A stretch of DNA of 64,000 nt. It comes from Tautonia plasticadhaerens. Its GTDB lineage: Bacteria; Planctomycetota; Planctomycetia; Isosphaerales; Isosphaeraceae. The number at the start of each line of letters is the position of its first letter. Within the stretch, counting starts at the first letter, position 1. The DNA lies in the NCBI RefSeq assembly GCF_007752535.1, contig NZ_CP036426.1, forward strand, positions 7,378,001-7,442,000, given 5' to 3'. Below are positions 7,723 through 17,538 of this stretch, piece after piece. Under the pieces are notes generated by a model. That model saw only the letters and a program-made list of their open reading frames with translations. It made no database searches and was not told the origin of the DNA. The position numbers and the translations under genes are program-made.

Positions 7723-8727
7723 GTGTCATTCCCGCCGATCCGATTGCGGTCCGCCTTCAACCTGGGGGGGCTCTCGCCGGTGCAGCTCGCCCGCAGGACC
7801 TGGTGCCGGGTGTCCGAGAATTCGCTGATGAGCCGGGCGGCGGCCGTCGCCTTCTACGCGATGCTCGCCCTGGTGCCGTTCCTGGCGCTGGTGCTCACCC
7901 TGACGGTCAAGGCGCTGCCGGACCTCACCGAGGCCACCGTCGGCCAGGGGGCCGACCTGGGCAACCAGGCGGTCTCGGAATTCGAGCGGACCCTGGAGCA
8001 GTCCTTCCCCCAGGAGGCGGTCGGGCTGATCAAGGACCAGATCGCCCAGATCCAGGAGGGGGGCCGGCTCGACCTGCTCTCCTTCGGCCTGCTGGTGACG
8101 ATCTGGCTGGCCTCGGCCCTGTTCCTGGAGATCATCGACTCCCTCAACGCCGTGCACGGCGTCTCCGAGTCCCGGCCGATCTGGAGGCTCCGGATCCAGG
8201 CGATCTTCCTGACCCTGGTCCAGGCCACCATCCTCATCTCCGCGCTGGTGTCGATCGTCGCCTGGCCCCAGATCATCAGCGCGATCGGCCTGGGGACCGG
8301 CCCGGCCTTCATCGCCTCGGCGGTCCGATGGCTCCTGATCTTCCTGATGCTGCTGTCCAGCTTCGCCCTCACCTACTACTTCGCCCCCGACGCCGACACC
8401 CGATGGGAGTGGATCACCCCGGGCAGCCTCATCGGCTCGGCGGTCTTCGTCGTGGCGACCCTCGGCTTCCGCGTCTACGTCCAGAACTTCGCCGACTACA
8501 ACGAGACTTACGGCACGCTCGGCGGCGTCATGGTCCTGATGTTCTGGTTCTGGATCTCGGCCCTCGTGCTGCTCGTCTCGGCCCAGGTGAACCGGGTCAT
8601 CGAGGATGCCTCCCCCATCGGCAAGAAGACCGGCCAGAAGTCCGACCCCACTGACGGCCCCGACCTGGAGCACATCGACCCCGAGCCCGCCGAGGACTCC
8701 GAGGAACGCCGGCGGGCCCACCGCTGA
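7723..8727 (+). CDS. YihY/virulence factor BrkB family membrane protein
   Basis: A 334-residue inner-membrane protein of the YihY/BrkB family. It has about six transmembrane segments, including SLMSRAAAVAFYAMLALVPF, LSFGLLVTIWLASALFLEII, LLIFLMLLSSFALTYYF and MVLMFWFWISALVLLVSAQV. The family hallmark near the C-terminus (YGTLGGVMVLMFWFW) is present. The tail is acidic and hydrophilic. I chose the GTG at 7723 because AGGAGGGG ends six bases upstream; longer readings begin before that site. The RBS can pair with an upstream anti-SD segment (see the leader). Its transport role, if any, is unknown. Confidence 0.88.
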   Translation: MSFPPIRLRSAFNLGGLSPVQLARRTWCRVSENSLMSRAAAVAFYAMLALVPFLALVLTLTVKALPDLTEATVGQGADLGNQAVSEFERTLEQSFPQEAVGLIKDQIAQIQEGGRLDLLSFGLLVTIWLASALFLEIIDSLNAVHGVSESRPIWRLRIQAIFLTLVQATILISALVSIVAWPQIISAIGLGTGPAFIASAVRWLLIFLMLLSSFALTYYFAPDADTRWEWITPGSLIGSAVFVVATLGFRVYVQNFADYNETYGTLGGVMVLMFWFWISALVLLVSAQVNRVIEDASPIGKKTGQKSDPTDGPDLEHIDPEPAEDSEERRRAHR

Positions 8728-8755
8728 GCCCGACGAGGAGGACAGGGGAGGACGC

Positions 8756-9787
8756 TCAGAGGCCCAGGGCCTTCCCGGCGTGGTCGAGGCAGGCCCGGAC
8801 GTTGGCCTCCTCCTCGGCGATCCTCGCCTCGGGGGCCAGCCCCTCGACCCTCGGCAGCGACCTTCCCCGGTCCTCCCCCCGGACCAGGGCCAGGGTCCGG
8901 GCCAGGTCCCGGCCCGGCACCCCGGGGAGCGTCTCCCAGTACGGGTCGGCCAGGCAGGGGATCCGGAGCGGGTCCCTCGTAATCATCTCCAGCATGAACC
9001 GGCACCCCGGCCGGGCCGACCGGATCGCCGCCACCAGGCCCGGGAGGTCGAGCACCCCCCGGCCGAGCGGCACCTCCGAGAGCAGGAAGCCGTCCTCGGC
9101 CTCGGCGACGGCCATGTCCTTGACGTGGCAGGTCATCGCCATCGGGGCCAGCGCCCGGATCGTCCCCGCCGGGTCCTCCAGCAGGGCGAGGTTGTTCCCC
9201 AGATCCACGCAGACGCCGATCAGTTCCGAGCCGATCTCCCGGAGCAGCTCGATCTGCTCGTCCGATCGGAAGTCCTTGTGGTTCTCGACCGCCAGCGCCA
9301 CCCCTTGCCGCTCCAGCAGCGGCGCGGCCAGCCGGAGCGACCGGGCCGATCGGTCCCGGAACCGCTCGAACTGCTCCATCGAGTCGAACGTCTCGTACCT
9401 CCGGCCGCCGAGCATCACCGTCCGGACGACCGTCACCCCCGCCCGGGAGGCGGTCCGCAGCTCGGCCTCGAAGCGATCCCGGTCGGCCGGGTCGTCCGGG
9501 TCCGGCGTCCGTGTCGACCCCTCGAAGACCATCCCGGCCTCGTCGGCCATCGCCCGGAGGGCGTCGGCGTAGGCCTCGTCCCGCGATCCGATCGGCAATT
9601 GCACCCCGCCGGCACCGAGCCCCCGGCAGTGCGACAGGAACCGGATCGGGTCCCGGAACTCCGGCTCGATCCGGGTCCGATTCCCATACGAGCTGATGCC
9701 GATGCCCAGGCTCATCGGCCGGGGCGTCCCCCCCAGCAGGGGCAGGGCCACGGGGGAGGCGAGGAAGGCCCGTCTCGTCGCCGACAT
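8756..9787 (-). CDS. sugar phosphate isomerase/epimerase-like TIM barrel, exported
   Basis: A 343-residue protein. The N-terminus MSATRRAFLASPVALPLLGG is a twin-arginine (Tat) type signal. The rest is an AP-endonuclease-family-2/xylose-isomerase-like TIM barrel. Metal-site landmarks are VALAVENHKDFRSD, GVCVDLGNN, MTCHVKDMAV and FMLEMITRDP, matching the usual Glu-Asp-His-Glu metal ligands. This family is greatly expanded in planctomycetes and usually works on unusual sugars or inositols. The precise substrate is unknown. The gene is transcribed away from lipB and converges with the BrkB gene (gap 28 bases). Confidence 0.87.
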   Translation of the reverse strand: MSATRRAFLASPVALPLLGGTPRPMSLGIGISSYGNRTRIEPEFRDPIRFLSHCRGLGAGGVQLPIGSRDEAYADALRAMADEAGMVFEGSTRTPDPDDPADRDRFEAELRTASRAGVTVVRTVMLGGRRYETFDSMEQFERFRDRSARSLRLAAPLLERQGVALAVENHKDFRSDEQIELLREIGSELIGVCVDLGNNLALLEDPAGTIRALAPMAMTCHVKDMAVAEAEDGFLLSEVPLGRGVLDLPGLVAAIRSARPGCRFMLEMITRDPLRIPCLADPYWETLPGVPGRDLARTLALVRGEDRGRSLPRVEGLAPEARIAEEEANVRACLDHAGKALGL

Positions 9788-9987
9788 CGGAGTTGGTCTC
9801 CCGATCGCGTCCCGGGGAACGAACCGAGTGCGGGGAGGACGACACGTCGACCGACCCGGGATCAGGCGGGGGGGCTCCTCGCCCGTCCCCGGCCCGGGTC
9901 GAATCGACTCCCGGGCTCGACCATAGCACGGCGTCCCGCCCGCGTCGACGGGCCGCATCGCGGGCCCTCCGGCCTCGCCGATCGCCC

Positions 9988-10017
9988 TTGCCCCGGCCCG
10001 AGGCCGAGGTGTACAGT
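9988..10017 (+). promoter_or_regulatory. possible promoter of lipB-lipA
   Basis: TTGCCC (9988-9993), an 18-base spacer and TACAGT (10012-10017) fit a housekeeping promoter 113 bases before lipB. It lies in the 342-base gap between the divergent isomerase and lipB, in which I see nothing else. Confidence 0.4.
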
Positions 10018-10129
10018 GACCCTGTCGGAATCGTCGTCGGACGCCCGCATCGCTCAACGGGCCGGGGCCTCCCCCGTGCCTCGTCGGTCGGCCGCTTGCC
10101 AAGGGAATCGAGGGGGAGCAGGACCGGAC

Positions 10130-10864
10130 ATGTCGACCGTTCTCTCCCCCCCCTTGGAGGTCTACCTGCTCGGCCTGGTCGACTTCGACGAGGCCCAGTC
10201 CCTCCAGCGGCGATTGGTGTACGACCTCGGGGAATCCCGGGCCGCGGGGGCCCTGGTGCTCTGCGAGCACCCGCCGACGATCAGCATCGGCCGGTCCGGC
10301 AGCCGGGCGCACGTCGCCGCCGACGACGTCGAGTTGCATCGGCACGGCATCGACGTCCGCTGGGTCAACCGGGGTGGGGGGACGCTGCTGCATCTGCCGG
10401 GGCAGCTCAACGCCTACCTCGCCCTGGACCTCTCCCGGGCCGGGCTCGACCTCCGGGGCTACCTCGACGGCCTGCACCGGGCCGCGGTCGCCGTGGTCAA
10501 CGAGTTCGGCCTGAAGGGCGAGGCCCACCCGAAGGCCGCCGGCGTCTTCGCCGGCAATGCCCGGGTCGCCTCGATCGGCGTGGCCGTCAGGCGCTGGATC
10601 GCCTATCATGGACTGACGATCAACGTGGGCCCGTTCCTGGAGCCGTTCCAGCTGATCGACGAGCCCGGCCCCGACGGCTCCCGGCTCCGGCAGACCTCCC
10701 TGGAGGCCCAGCGACAGCGAGCCGCCCCGATGCCCAAGGTACGGGAGTCCCTGATCCGGCACCTGGAATCGACCTTCGGGCTGACCCGGCACCACGTCTT
10801 CACCGACCACCCGATGATCCGCCGCAAGGCCCGACTGCATGCCTACGCTCAGAGCCTCGGATAA
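10130..10864 (+). CDS. lipB: LipB-like octanoyltransferase with altered active site
   Basis: A 244-residue protein with the LipB fold and most family signatures: LCEHPPTISIGRSG (44-57), RGGGTLLHLPGQLNAY (81-96), and the IG...HGLTINV block (149-166). LipB moves octanoate from acyl carrier protein to lipoyl domains through a cysteine thioester helped by a lysine. Here the lysine position (NARVASIG) holds Arg145. The loop that normally reads NPCG is IDEPGPDGS (177-184 region), with no cysteine. So either a different mechanism or a non-classical role applies. The start ATG is at 10130. The 3' end overlaps lipA by 26 bases, which implies coupled expression and supports a lipoate role. Confidence 0.85.
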   Translation: MSTVLSPPLEVYLLGLVDFDEAQSLQRRLVYDLGESRAAGALVLCEHPPTISIGRSGSRAHVAADDVELHRHGIDVRWVNRGGGTLLHLPGQLNAYLALDLSRAGLDLRGYLDGLHRAAVAVVNEFGLKGEAHPKAAGVFAGNARVASIGVAVRRWIAYHGLTINVGPFLEPFQLIDEPGPDGSRLRQTSLEAQRQRAAPMPKVRESLIRHLESTFGLTRHHVFTDHPMIRRKARLHAYAQSLG

Positions 10865-11816
10865 GGACACCTCGGAGGAGGACGGTCGCGCGACCGCCCC
10901 CCCCTCCTTGCCCTCGTTGCCGATCGTCGGCCCCGACGGCCGGGACGTGCGGCAGGTCCCCCATCGCCGGCTCCCCTCGTGGCTCAAGCGCCCCCTGCCC
11001 GAGTCCGGGGGCATGGGCCCCACCGCGCGGCTGATCGAGGAACTCGGGCTGGAGACGATCTGCGAGTCCGGCAAGTGCCCGAACCGGTCGGAGTGCTGGA
11101 CCCGCAAGACCGCCTCCTTCATGGTCCTCGGCGAAGTCTGCACCCGCCCCTGCGGCTTCTGCTCCGTCCCCCGGGGCAAGCCCGAGGCCCCCGCCCTCGA
11201 CGAGCCCGACCGCCTGGCCGAGGCCTGCGCCCGGCTCGGCCTGAAGCACGTGGTCATCACCTCCGTCACCCGGGACGACCTGCCCGACGGCGGCGCCGAC
11301 CACTTCCGCCGCTGCATCCTCGCCGTCCGGGCCCGCACCGGGGCCGTCGTCGAGGTCCTCACCCCCGACTTCGACGGCGACACCTCGGCCATCGACACCG
11401 TCCTCTCCGCCTCCCCCGAGGTCTTCAACCACAACATCGAGACGGTCGCCCGCCTCCAGCGGCACGTCCGCCGCAAGAGCCAGTACCCCGTCAGCCTCCG
11501 CGTGCTGGAGCACGCCAAGCGGGCCCGCCCCGACCTGCTCACCAAGAGCGGCCTGATGCTCGGCCTCGGCGAGACGACCGAGGAGGTGATCGAGACCCTC
11601 GCCGACCTCCGATCCGTCGGCTGCGACCTGATCACCATCGGCCAGTACCTCCGCCCCTCCCCGAAGCACCTGCCCGTCGAGCGCTACCTCCCCCCCGGGG
11701 AATTCGACGAGCTGGGGCGGGTCGCCCGATCGCTCGGCTTCGCCGACGTCGCCAGCGGCCCGTTCGTCCGCTCCAGCTACCACGCCGACCGCCTGGCCGC
11801 CGGGCACCACGACTGA
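10839..11816 (+). CDS. lipA: lipoyl synthase
   Basis: A 325-residue radical SAM enzyme that inserts two sulfurs into protein-bound octanoate. The auxiliary cluster cysteines are C75, C80 and C86 (CESGKCPNRSEC). The radical SAM cluster motif is CTRPCGFC (C101, C105, C108). The closing RSSYHAD supplies the conserved serine ligand. All catalytic elements are intact. The N-terminal ~45 residues are more variable and the ATG at 10839 lies inside the end of lipB, so a later start is possible. It forms a two-gene operon with lipB. Confidence 0.95.
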   Translation: MPTLRASDKDTSEEDGRATAPPSLPSLPIVGPDGRDVRQVPHRRLPSWLKRPLPESGGMGPTARLIEELGLETICESGKCPNRSECWTRKTASFMVLGEVCTRPCGFCSVPRGKPEAPALDEPDRLAEACARLGLKHVVITSVTRDDLPDGGADHFRRCILAVRARTGAVVEVLTPDFDGDTSAIDTVLSASPEVFNHNIETVARLQRHVRRKSQYPVSLRVLEHAKRARPDLLTKSGLMLGLGETTEEVIETLADLRSVGCDLITIGQYLRPSPKHLPVERYLPPGEFDELGRVARSLGFADVASGPFVRSSYHADRLAAGHHD

Positions 11817-12044
11817 CCGGCCCTCGCCGGCCGCGCTCCCGGACGGGGTCGAATCGACGCGGGCCCACCTTCACGAAATCTCCGCGGTTTCCTGAAGAAT
11901 TCTTCCCGGTCGCCGTGTAGACTGATCTTTCAATCCACGGATGTCGGCCCCGCCGAGGCCGGCCCCGGCGTCCGGTCACCGCCCCCGGTCGGGCCCTGCA
12001 ACCATTTCCCCCCCACCGATTTGCCGACCGTCGAGAACGCGCCC

Positions 12045-12230
12045 ATGTTACGGAAACTCCTGGCGACCTCGATGACCGCCGCGGTCGTCTGCGCGTCGCT
12101 CACCCTCTCCTCGGTCGTCCTGCCCGGCTGCGGCGGGGACGACAAGATCCGAGACCTGCCCGGCGGCGAGATGCCGGTGCCGACGGCCGAGGAGAAGGCC
12201 CAGTTGAAGGCCGACTACAGCCAGAAGTGA
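12045..12230 (+). CDS. small predicted lipoprotein
   Basis: 61 residues. It starts MLRKLLATSMTAAVVCASLT and has a lipobox-like VVLPGC, so Cys at about residue 30 would be lipidated. The short mature part is charged (DDKIRDLPGGEMPVPTAEEK). I recognise no family beyond similar planctomycete lipoproteins. It ends 108 bases before the DUF1559 gene and may share its promoter. A perfect 12-base palindrome GAAGAATTCTTC at 11894-11905 stands upstream and could be an operator. Confidence 0.7.
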   Translation: MLRKLLATSMTAAVVCASLTLSSVVLPGCGGDDKIRDLPGGEMPVPTAEEKAQLKADYSQK

Positions 12231-12338
12231 CGCCCCGGCCGCCCGGGGCCGCCCCCGGGGGCCGTGCCGCCCGGATCCGAGTCCGAACCGCCCCGCCCAC
12301 CGCCCCGCCCATACACCCTTCTTCCTCGCGAGGTCTCC

Positions 12339-13385
12339 ATGAACCGAACCCATCGCGGCCGGGTCGCGCGACCCGGCTTCACCCTGATCGAGCTGCTCGT
12401 CGTCATCGCCATCATCGGGGTGCTCATCGCCCTCCTGTTGCCGGCCGTGCAGAGCGCCCGCGAGGCGGCCCGCCGCGCCCAGTGCACCAACAACCTCAAG
12501 CAGATCGCCCTGGCGAGCATGAACTACGAGTCGGCCTTCGGCTCGCTGCCCCCGGGCAACCTCAACGCCCCCGACCCCGAGGGCGGCCTCGCCTGGTACA
12601 CCGGCGTCAACAGCTTCGCCTTCATCCTCGGCTTCATCGAGCAGGGCGCCATGCTCAGCGCCTACAACTACGACCTGAGCATGAGGGCCTCGGCCAACGT
12701 CACCGCCGCGGCCACCAACTTCAACGCCTACTGGTGCCCCAGCGACCCCGAGGCCGCCGAACTGATCCCGGTCAACGATTGGTACCACGGCCAGGCCCTC
12801 TTCCCCAACTTCACCCAGGCCGCCCGCAGCTACGTCGCCAATCGCGGTACCTTCTGGATGACCGACTTCCGCTACAACACCCTCGACCCCTGCTACAGCA
12901 CGGTCACCCGGACGGCCACCGGCACCATCTACGACGGCAGCGCCACCAAGCTCTCGGAGATCCGGGACGGCACCAGCAACACCTTCCTCTACGGCGAGGC
13001 CGCCTTCGGCGAGCTCTGGCCCGCCTCCCGGAAGGCCTGGAACCGCTGGTGGCACTCCGGCTGGATGGAGGACGCCTTCTTCGACACCACCGTCCCGATT
13101 AACAAGGGCGGACCCGGCAAGACCCCGCACGACTGGCACAGCACGACGGCCGCCTCCAGCTACCACCCCGGCGGCGCCAACTTCGCCATGGCCGACGGCT
13201 CGGTCCGCTTCATCAAGGACACGATCAACACCTGGCCGCTCGGCGACGACGGCGAGCCGGTCGGCTATAGCCTCCGATACTGCGGCAGCTGGCCCATCTA
13301 CGAGCAGGGCAACGCCGTCCCCGGCGTCTACCAGGCCCTCTCCACCCGCAAGGGCGGCGAGGTCGTCAGCGCCGACCAGTATTGA
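12339..13385 (+). CDS. DUF1559 domain protein with type II/IV prepilin signal
   Basis: A 348-residue pseudopilin-like protein. The prepilin cleavage and methylation site is [20 protein letters not shown] (about residues 13-32), followed by the invariant planctomycete block [17 protein letters not shown]. The DUF1559 body ends with the H-X9-DG signature: [16 protein letters not shown]. Planctomycete genomes carry dozens of these proteins, and they are thought to be assembled or anchored by a type II secretion-like machine. No secretion machinery gene is nearby, so it is an isolated member. ATG at 12339 precedes MNRTHRGR. Confidence 0.93.
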   Translation: MNRTHRGRVARPGFTLIELLVVIAIIGVLIALLLPAVQSAREAARRAQCTNNLKQIALASMNYESAFGSLPPGNLNAPDPEGGLAWYTGVNSFAFILGFIEQGAMLSAYNYDLSMRASANVTAAATNFNAYWCPSDPEAAELIPVNDWYHGQALFPNFTQAARSYVANRGTFWMTDFRYNTLDPCYSTVTRTATGTIYDGSATKLSEIRDGTSNTFLYGEAAFGELWPASRKAWNRWWHSGWMEDAFFDTTVPINKGGPGKTPHDWHSTTAASSYHPGGANFAMADGSVRFIKDTINTWPLGDDGEPVGYSLRYCGSWPIYEQGNAVPGVYQALSTRKGGEVVSADQY

Positions 13386-13426
13386 GCGAGGCCGCCCCGG
13401 CCTCCCGCCCCCCGGCTTCCCCAATC

Positions 13427-13462
13427 GCCGGGCCCGCCCCGAGGGGTCGGGCCCGGCGTTTT
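13427..13462 (+). terminator. Rho-independent terminator after the DUF1559 gene
   Basis: GCCGGGCCCG (13427-13436) pairs with CGGGCCCGGC (13448-13457). The inner CCCC and GGGG can extend the stem, and GTTTT follows at 13458-13462. It lies 42 bases after the stop codon. Confidence 0.75.
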
Positions 13463-13811
13463 CGCGCGCCCGGTGCCGGTCCCGACCCGGCCCGGCTCGC
13501 CCCCCCGCACGAGGCCGACGGTCGACCCGCCCGACCGGATTGTGTGACTAAATTCGGCCCATCCCACGATGATCTAGGATGAGGGCCCGCTCGGCGGCCC
13601 CGCCGTCCCGACCTGCGCGGAAGCCTCCCCCGATGCCGGCCCCCTCGACGACCCTCGACCGATCCCCCCGACCCCGGCCCGGCCCTCCGGCCCGACCCGG
13701 GCCGCCGATCGTCGACCGTCCCGGCCTCCGCCCCGGCCTGCCCGCCGATCGGCCGGCGTCGGGACTCTCCCGCCCGACCCGCCGGGGATCGGCCTCCTGC
13801 CGGCGCGCACC

Positions 13812-14110
13812 GCGCGGAGCGAACCCATTTCCGATTCCGCAAGTCGATTTATTGGAGCAACTTGAGCGGAGAGCGTCCGGGCCGAAATCGGCGCACCGTC
13901 CGCGACCCGGCCGCGTCCACTCCGATCCGGGGCCCTCGGGACGGGAATGCAGGCCGGCCAACCGTTCCCCCGTCGGATCGGCCCCTCGCCGGTGCGCCCT
14001 CGCCGGTGCGCCGCGCGGAGCGAACCCATTTCGAGCCCCATCGAATCGCGCAATTGCAATTCCGAACGTGAGTTGCGGCGATCACCCGGCGTCGACTGGC
14101 GGCGCACCGT
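13812..14110. repeat. diverged intergenic direct repeat (two ~90-base units)
   Basis: The 19-mer GCGCGGAGCGAACCCATTT occurs at 13812-13830 and again at 14013-14031, exactly 201 bases apart. Each copy is followed, 60-70 bases on, by GGCGCACCGT (13890-13899 and 14101-14110). Between them both units have an AT-richer stretch unlike the surrounding DNA. Read on the minus strand both copies encode KWVRSAR in an open frame, but there is no start, RBS or conserved length. The whole 13463-14360 gap (about 900 bases) otherwise shows no gene. A TAGAAT box at 14280-14285 may be part of the leuC promoter. Confidence 0.6.
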
Positions 14111-14360
14111 GCCCGATCCGGCCGGCCCCGGGCCGTCTCGCCGGGCGGCGCCCCGGTCGAACCCGGAGCGGCCCGACGGGGTCTGGGGGGCGAGGCCTCC
14201 ACGGAGGCCGGGGCCGCCCGGGGCGACCGGACCGTCAGGGGCGCTGCGGTCTCCTGGTGCGTCCGCCCCCCCTCCCGGGTAGAATGAATGGCCCGCCGCC
14301 GGGGCCCGAGGCTCCCCCGAATTTCTTCCGAAGCCGTCCCGCACGATCGAGATCCGCCCG

Positions 14361-15797
<1,437 letters not shown>

Positions 15798-15799
15798 CG

Positions 15800-16237
15800 A
15801 TGGCAAGGCCCCGGTCAACGGCCCGATCCCGCTCGACAACGGGGGATTATCAGGTTTTTATCAGTCATGCAACTCCCGACAAGTGGATCGCCAAGGTCCT
15901 CTGCGAGAAGCTCGAAGGTGTCGGAGCCACGACCTTCCGGGACGATCGAGACGTCGACGGGGGCGACGACATCCCGGACGAGATTCGTCGACAGATCAAG
16001 CGATCGAAGGAACTCCTCGTACTACTGACGCCCAAGTCGGTCGGCCGCCCCTGGGTGTTGCTCGAGATCGGCGCGGCGTGGCTCTGGAGCGGGAAGACCC
16101 GGATCACCGTCGTCCTCTATCATGTCGAGGTGGATTCGGTCCCCGACATGCTGAAGTCGAAGAAAGCGATCGCGTTGAACGACCTCGACGAGTACCTTTC
16201 CGAGGTGGCAAAGCGTGTGAGGGCACTCGGGCGATGA
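15800..16237 (+). CDS. stand-alone TIR-domain protein (first of a coupled pair)
   Basis: 145 residues, almost entirely one TIR (TIR_2-type) domain. Box 1 is YQVFISHATPDKWIAKVL (17-34). The central GDDIPDEIRRQIKRSKELLV (55-74) follows, and the NADase-type glutamate is Glu89 in WVLLEIGAAWLW. Bacterial TIR domains of this kind cleave NAD or make cyclic ADP-ribose signals, often in anti-phage defence. No effector or sensor domain is attached. It starts two bases after leuC and its stop overlaps the start of the next TIR gene in ATGA. GC content is visibly lower than in leuC and leuD, which suggests later acquisition. Its role in defence is inference from the family. Confidence 0.88.
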   Translation: MARPRSTARSRSTTGDYQVFISHATPDKWIAKVLCEKLEGVGATTFRDDRDVDGGDDIPDEIRRQIKRSKELLVLLTPKSVGRPWVLLEIGAAWLWSGKTRITVVLYHVEVDSVPDMLKSKKAIALNDLDEYLSEVAKRVRALGR

Positions 16238-16839
16238 CGAAGAACGAGGTCACCTACGATGTGTTCCTCTCGGCGTCCACCTTGGATGTTGGGGTCGCAG
16301 AGGTCGTTCGACGATCGTTCGAATCTCGGGGATTGACGGTCTTCTCTGCCCTCGAGATGAAGGCGGGCGTGAGGTTCGAGGATGTGATCCGATCGGCGAT
16401 GGCGGAGGCGCGAATCTTCGTCGCGATCCTGACCCGGGCTTCGATGAGCAGTGCGAACTTCGCGGTGGAGTTCGGGGCGGCGCTCGCGTGGGGGAAGTTC
16501 ATCTATCTCCTGAATGCCGGGATCTCACCAAGAGACATGCCTGCTTGGCTTTCGCATTACCGACTCGCCCCGATTTCGGAACTCGATCAGGTTATTGATG
16601 CGATCTTAGGCGCGATCGAACCACTCAGCGAGGAGCAGGCGGTGGTGCTGGGCGAGGCGTATGGCGCCGTCGGGGTTGCCTCGGAGCAACTCTCCAGCCG
16701 GCCGAGTTCGCTGGACCAATTGACGCAACGTTTTAACCGCCGTGCCGGGACTTCGTTCTCGCCCGAACGGATCCTCCAGGAAGTGATTCGGCTTCGAAAA
16801 CGTGGTGATCTCCCGAAACTGAGTCGAAAGACCCGCTGA
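16234..16839 (+). CDS. TIR-domain protein with C-terminal helical extension (second of a coupled pair)
   Basis: 201 residues. Residues 6-125 form a TIR domain: YDVFLSASTLDVGVAEVV (box 1), FSALEMKAGVRFEDVIRSAM, and Glu79 in NFAVEFGAALAWGK as candidate catalytic glutamate. The usual SH after the first strand is SA here, so box 1 is altered. Residues 130-201 are a charged, probably helical domain (QAVVLGEAYGAV, LDQLTQRFNRR, ILQEVIRLRKRGDL) that I cannot assign. It starts inside the stop of the first TIR gene (ATGA). The 60-base block 16501-16560 counts 30 G+C, far below the leu genes. It ends 27 bases before leuD. Confidence 0.86.
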   Translation: MTKNEVTYDVFLSASTLDVGVAEVVRRSFESRGLTVFSALEMKAGVRFEDVIRSAMAEARIFVAILTRASMSSANFAVEFGAALAWGKFIYLLNAGISPRDMPAWLSHYRLAPISELDQVIDAILGAIEPLSEEQAVVLGEAYGAVGVASEQLSSRPSSLDQLTQRFNRRAGTSFSPERILQEVIRLRKRGDLPKLSRKTR

Positions 16840-16866
16840 TCCACACAATCCTTCCGGGAGCCTCTT

Positions 16867-17538
16867 TTGGACGCCTTTACGACCCATCGCGGCAAGGTCG
16901 CCCTGCTCGACTGGAGCGACGTCAACACCGACCTGATCATCCCCGCCCGCTACCTGAAGCGGGTCGAGCGGACCGGGTACGGGCCCTTGCTGTTCGCCGA
17001 CAAGCGCTACGCCCCCGGCGGCGCCCCCGAGCCGGATGCCCCCGAGCGGCACGGCCCCCTCGCCGGGGACTTCCCCCTGAACCGGCCCGAGGCGGAGGGT
17101 GCGACCATCCTCGTCGTCGGCCGCAACTTCGGCTGCGGCTCCAGCCGGGAGCACGCCGTCTGGGCCGTCCAGCAGGCCGGCTACCGTGCGCTGATCGCCC
17201 CCGGCAAGGGGGAGGGGTTCGCCGACATCTTCGAGGGCAACTCGTACAACAACGGCCTGCTGCCGATCGAGCTGCCCGAGGCCGACTGGCGGGCGATCGC
17301 CGAGGCCACCCGGGCCGACTCGTCCCTGGAGGCGACGATCGACCTGGAGGCCGGCACGATCGCCCTGCACCCCTCGCCCGGCGGCGTCGGGCCCGAATTC
17401 CGATTCCGGGTCTCCGAGGCCGACCGCCACCGGCTGCTCAACGGCCTCGACGCGATCGGCGAGACGCTCCAGCACGACCCGGTCATCGGCGACTACGAGA
17501 ACAGGAGCCCGGCCTGGGCGTCGTCCCCCGGGGCATGA
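16867..17538 (+). CDS. leuD: 3-isopropylmalate dehydratase small subunit
   Basis: A 223-residue swivel-domain subunit of isopropylmalate isomerase, slightly longer than the usual ~200. Signatures are VNTDLIIPARYLKRVERTGYG, the conserved NFGCGSSREHAVWA, and FADIFEGNSYNNGLLPI. It uses a TTG start at 16867, with GGGAG six bases upstream. It must pair with LeuC, which lies upstream beyond the two TIR genes. The 3' end overlaps the convergent ogt gene by 46 bases. Confidence 0.95.
   Translation: MDAFTTHRGKVALLDWSDVNTDLIIPARYLKRVERTGYGPLLFADKRYAPGGAPEPDAPERHGPLAGDFPLNRPEAEGATILVVGRNFGCGSSREHAVWAVQQAGYRALIAPGKGEGFADIFEGNSYNNGLLPIELPEADWRAIAEATRADSSLEATIDLEAGTIALHPSPGGVGPEFRFRVSEADRHRLLNGLDAIGETLQHDPVIGDYENRSPAWASSPGA

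Noticed and set aside
11894-11905. Palindrome GAAGAATTCTTC as a terminator of lipA
   Set aside because: No loop or T-run, so a hairpin terminator is unlikely. At most an operator site.
15800-16839. The TIR pair as a prophage or transposon cargo
   Set aside because: No integrase, transposase, terminal repeats or target duplications are visible at either edge; junctions abut leuC and leuD closely.
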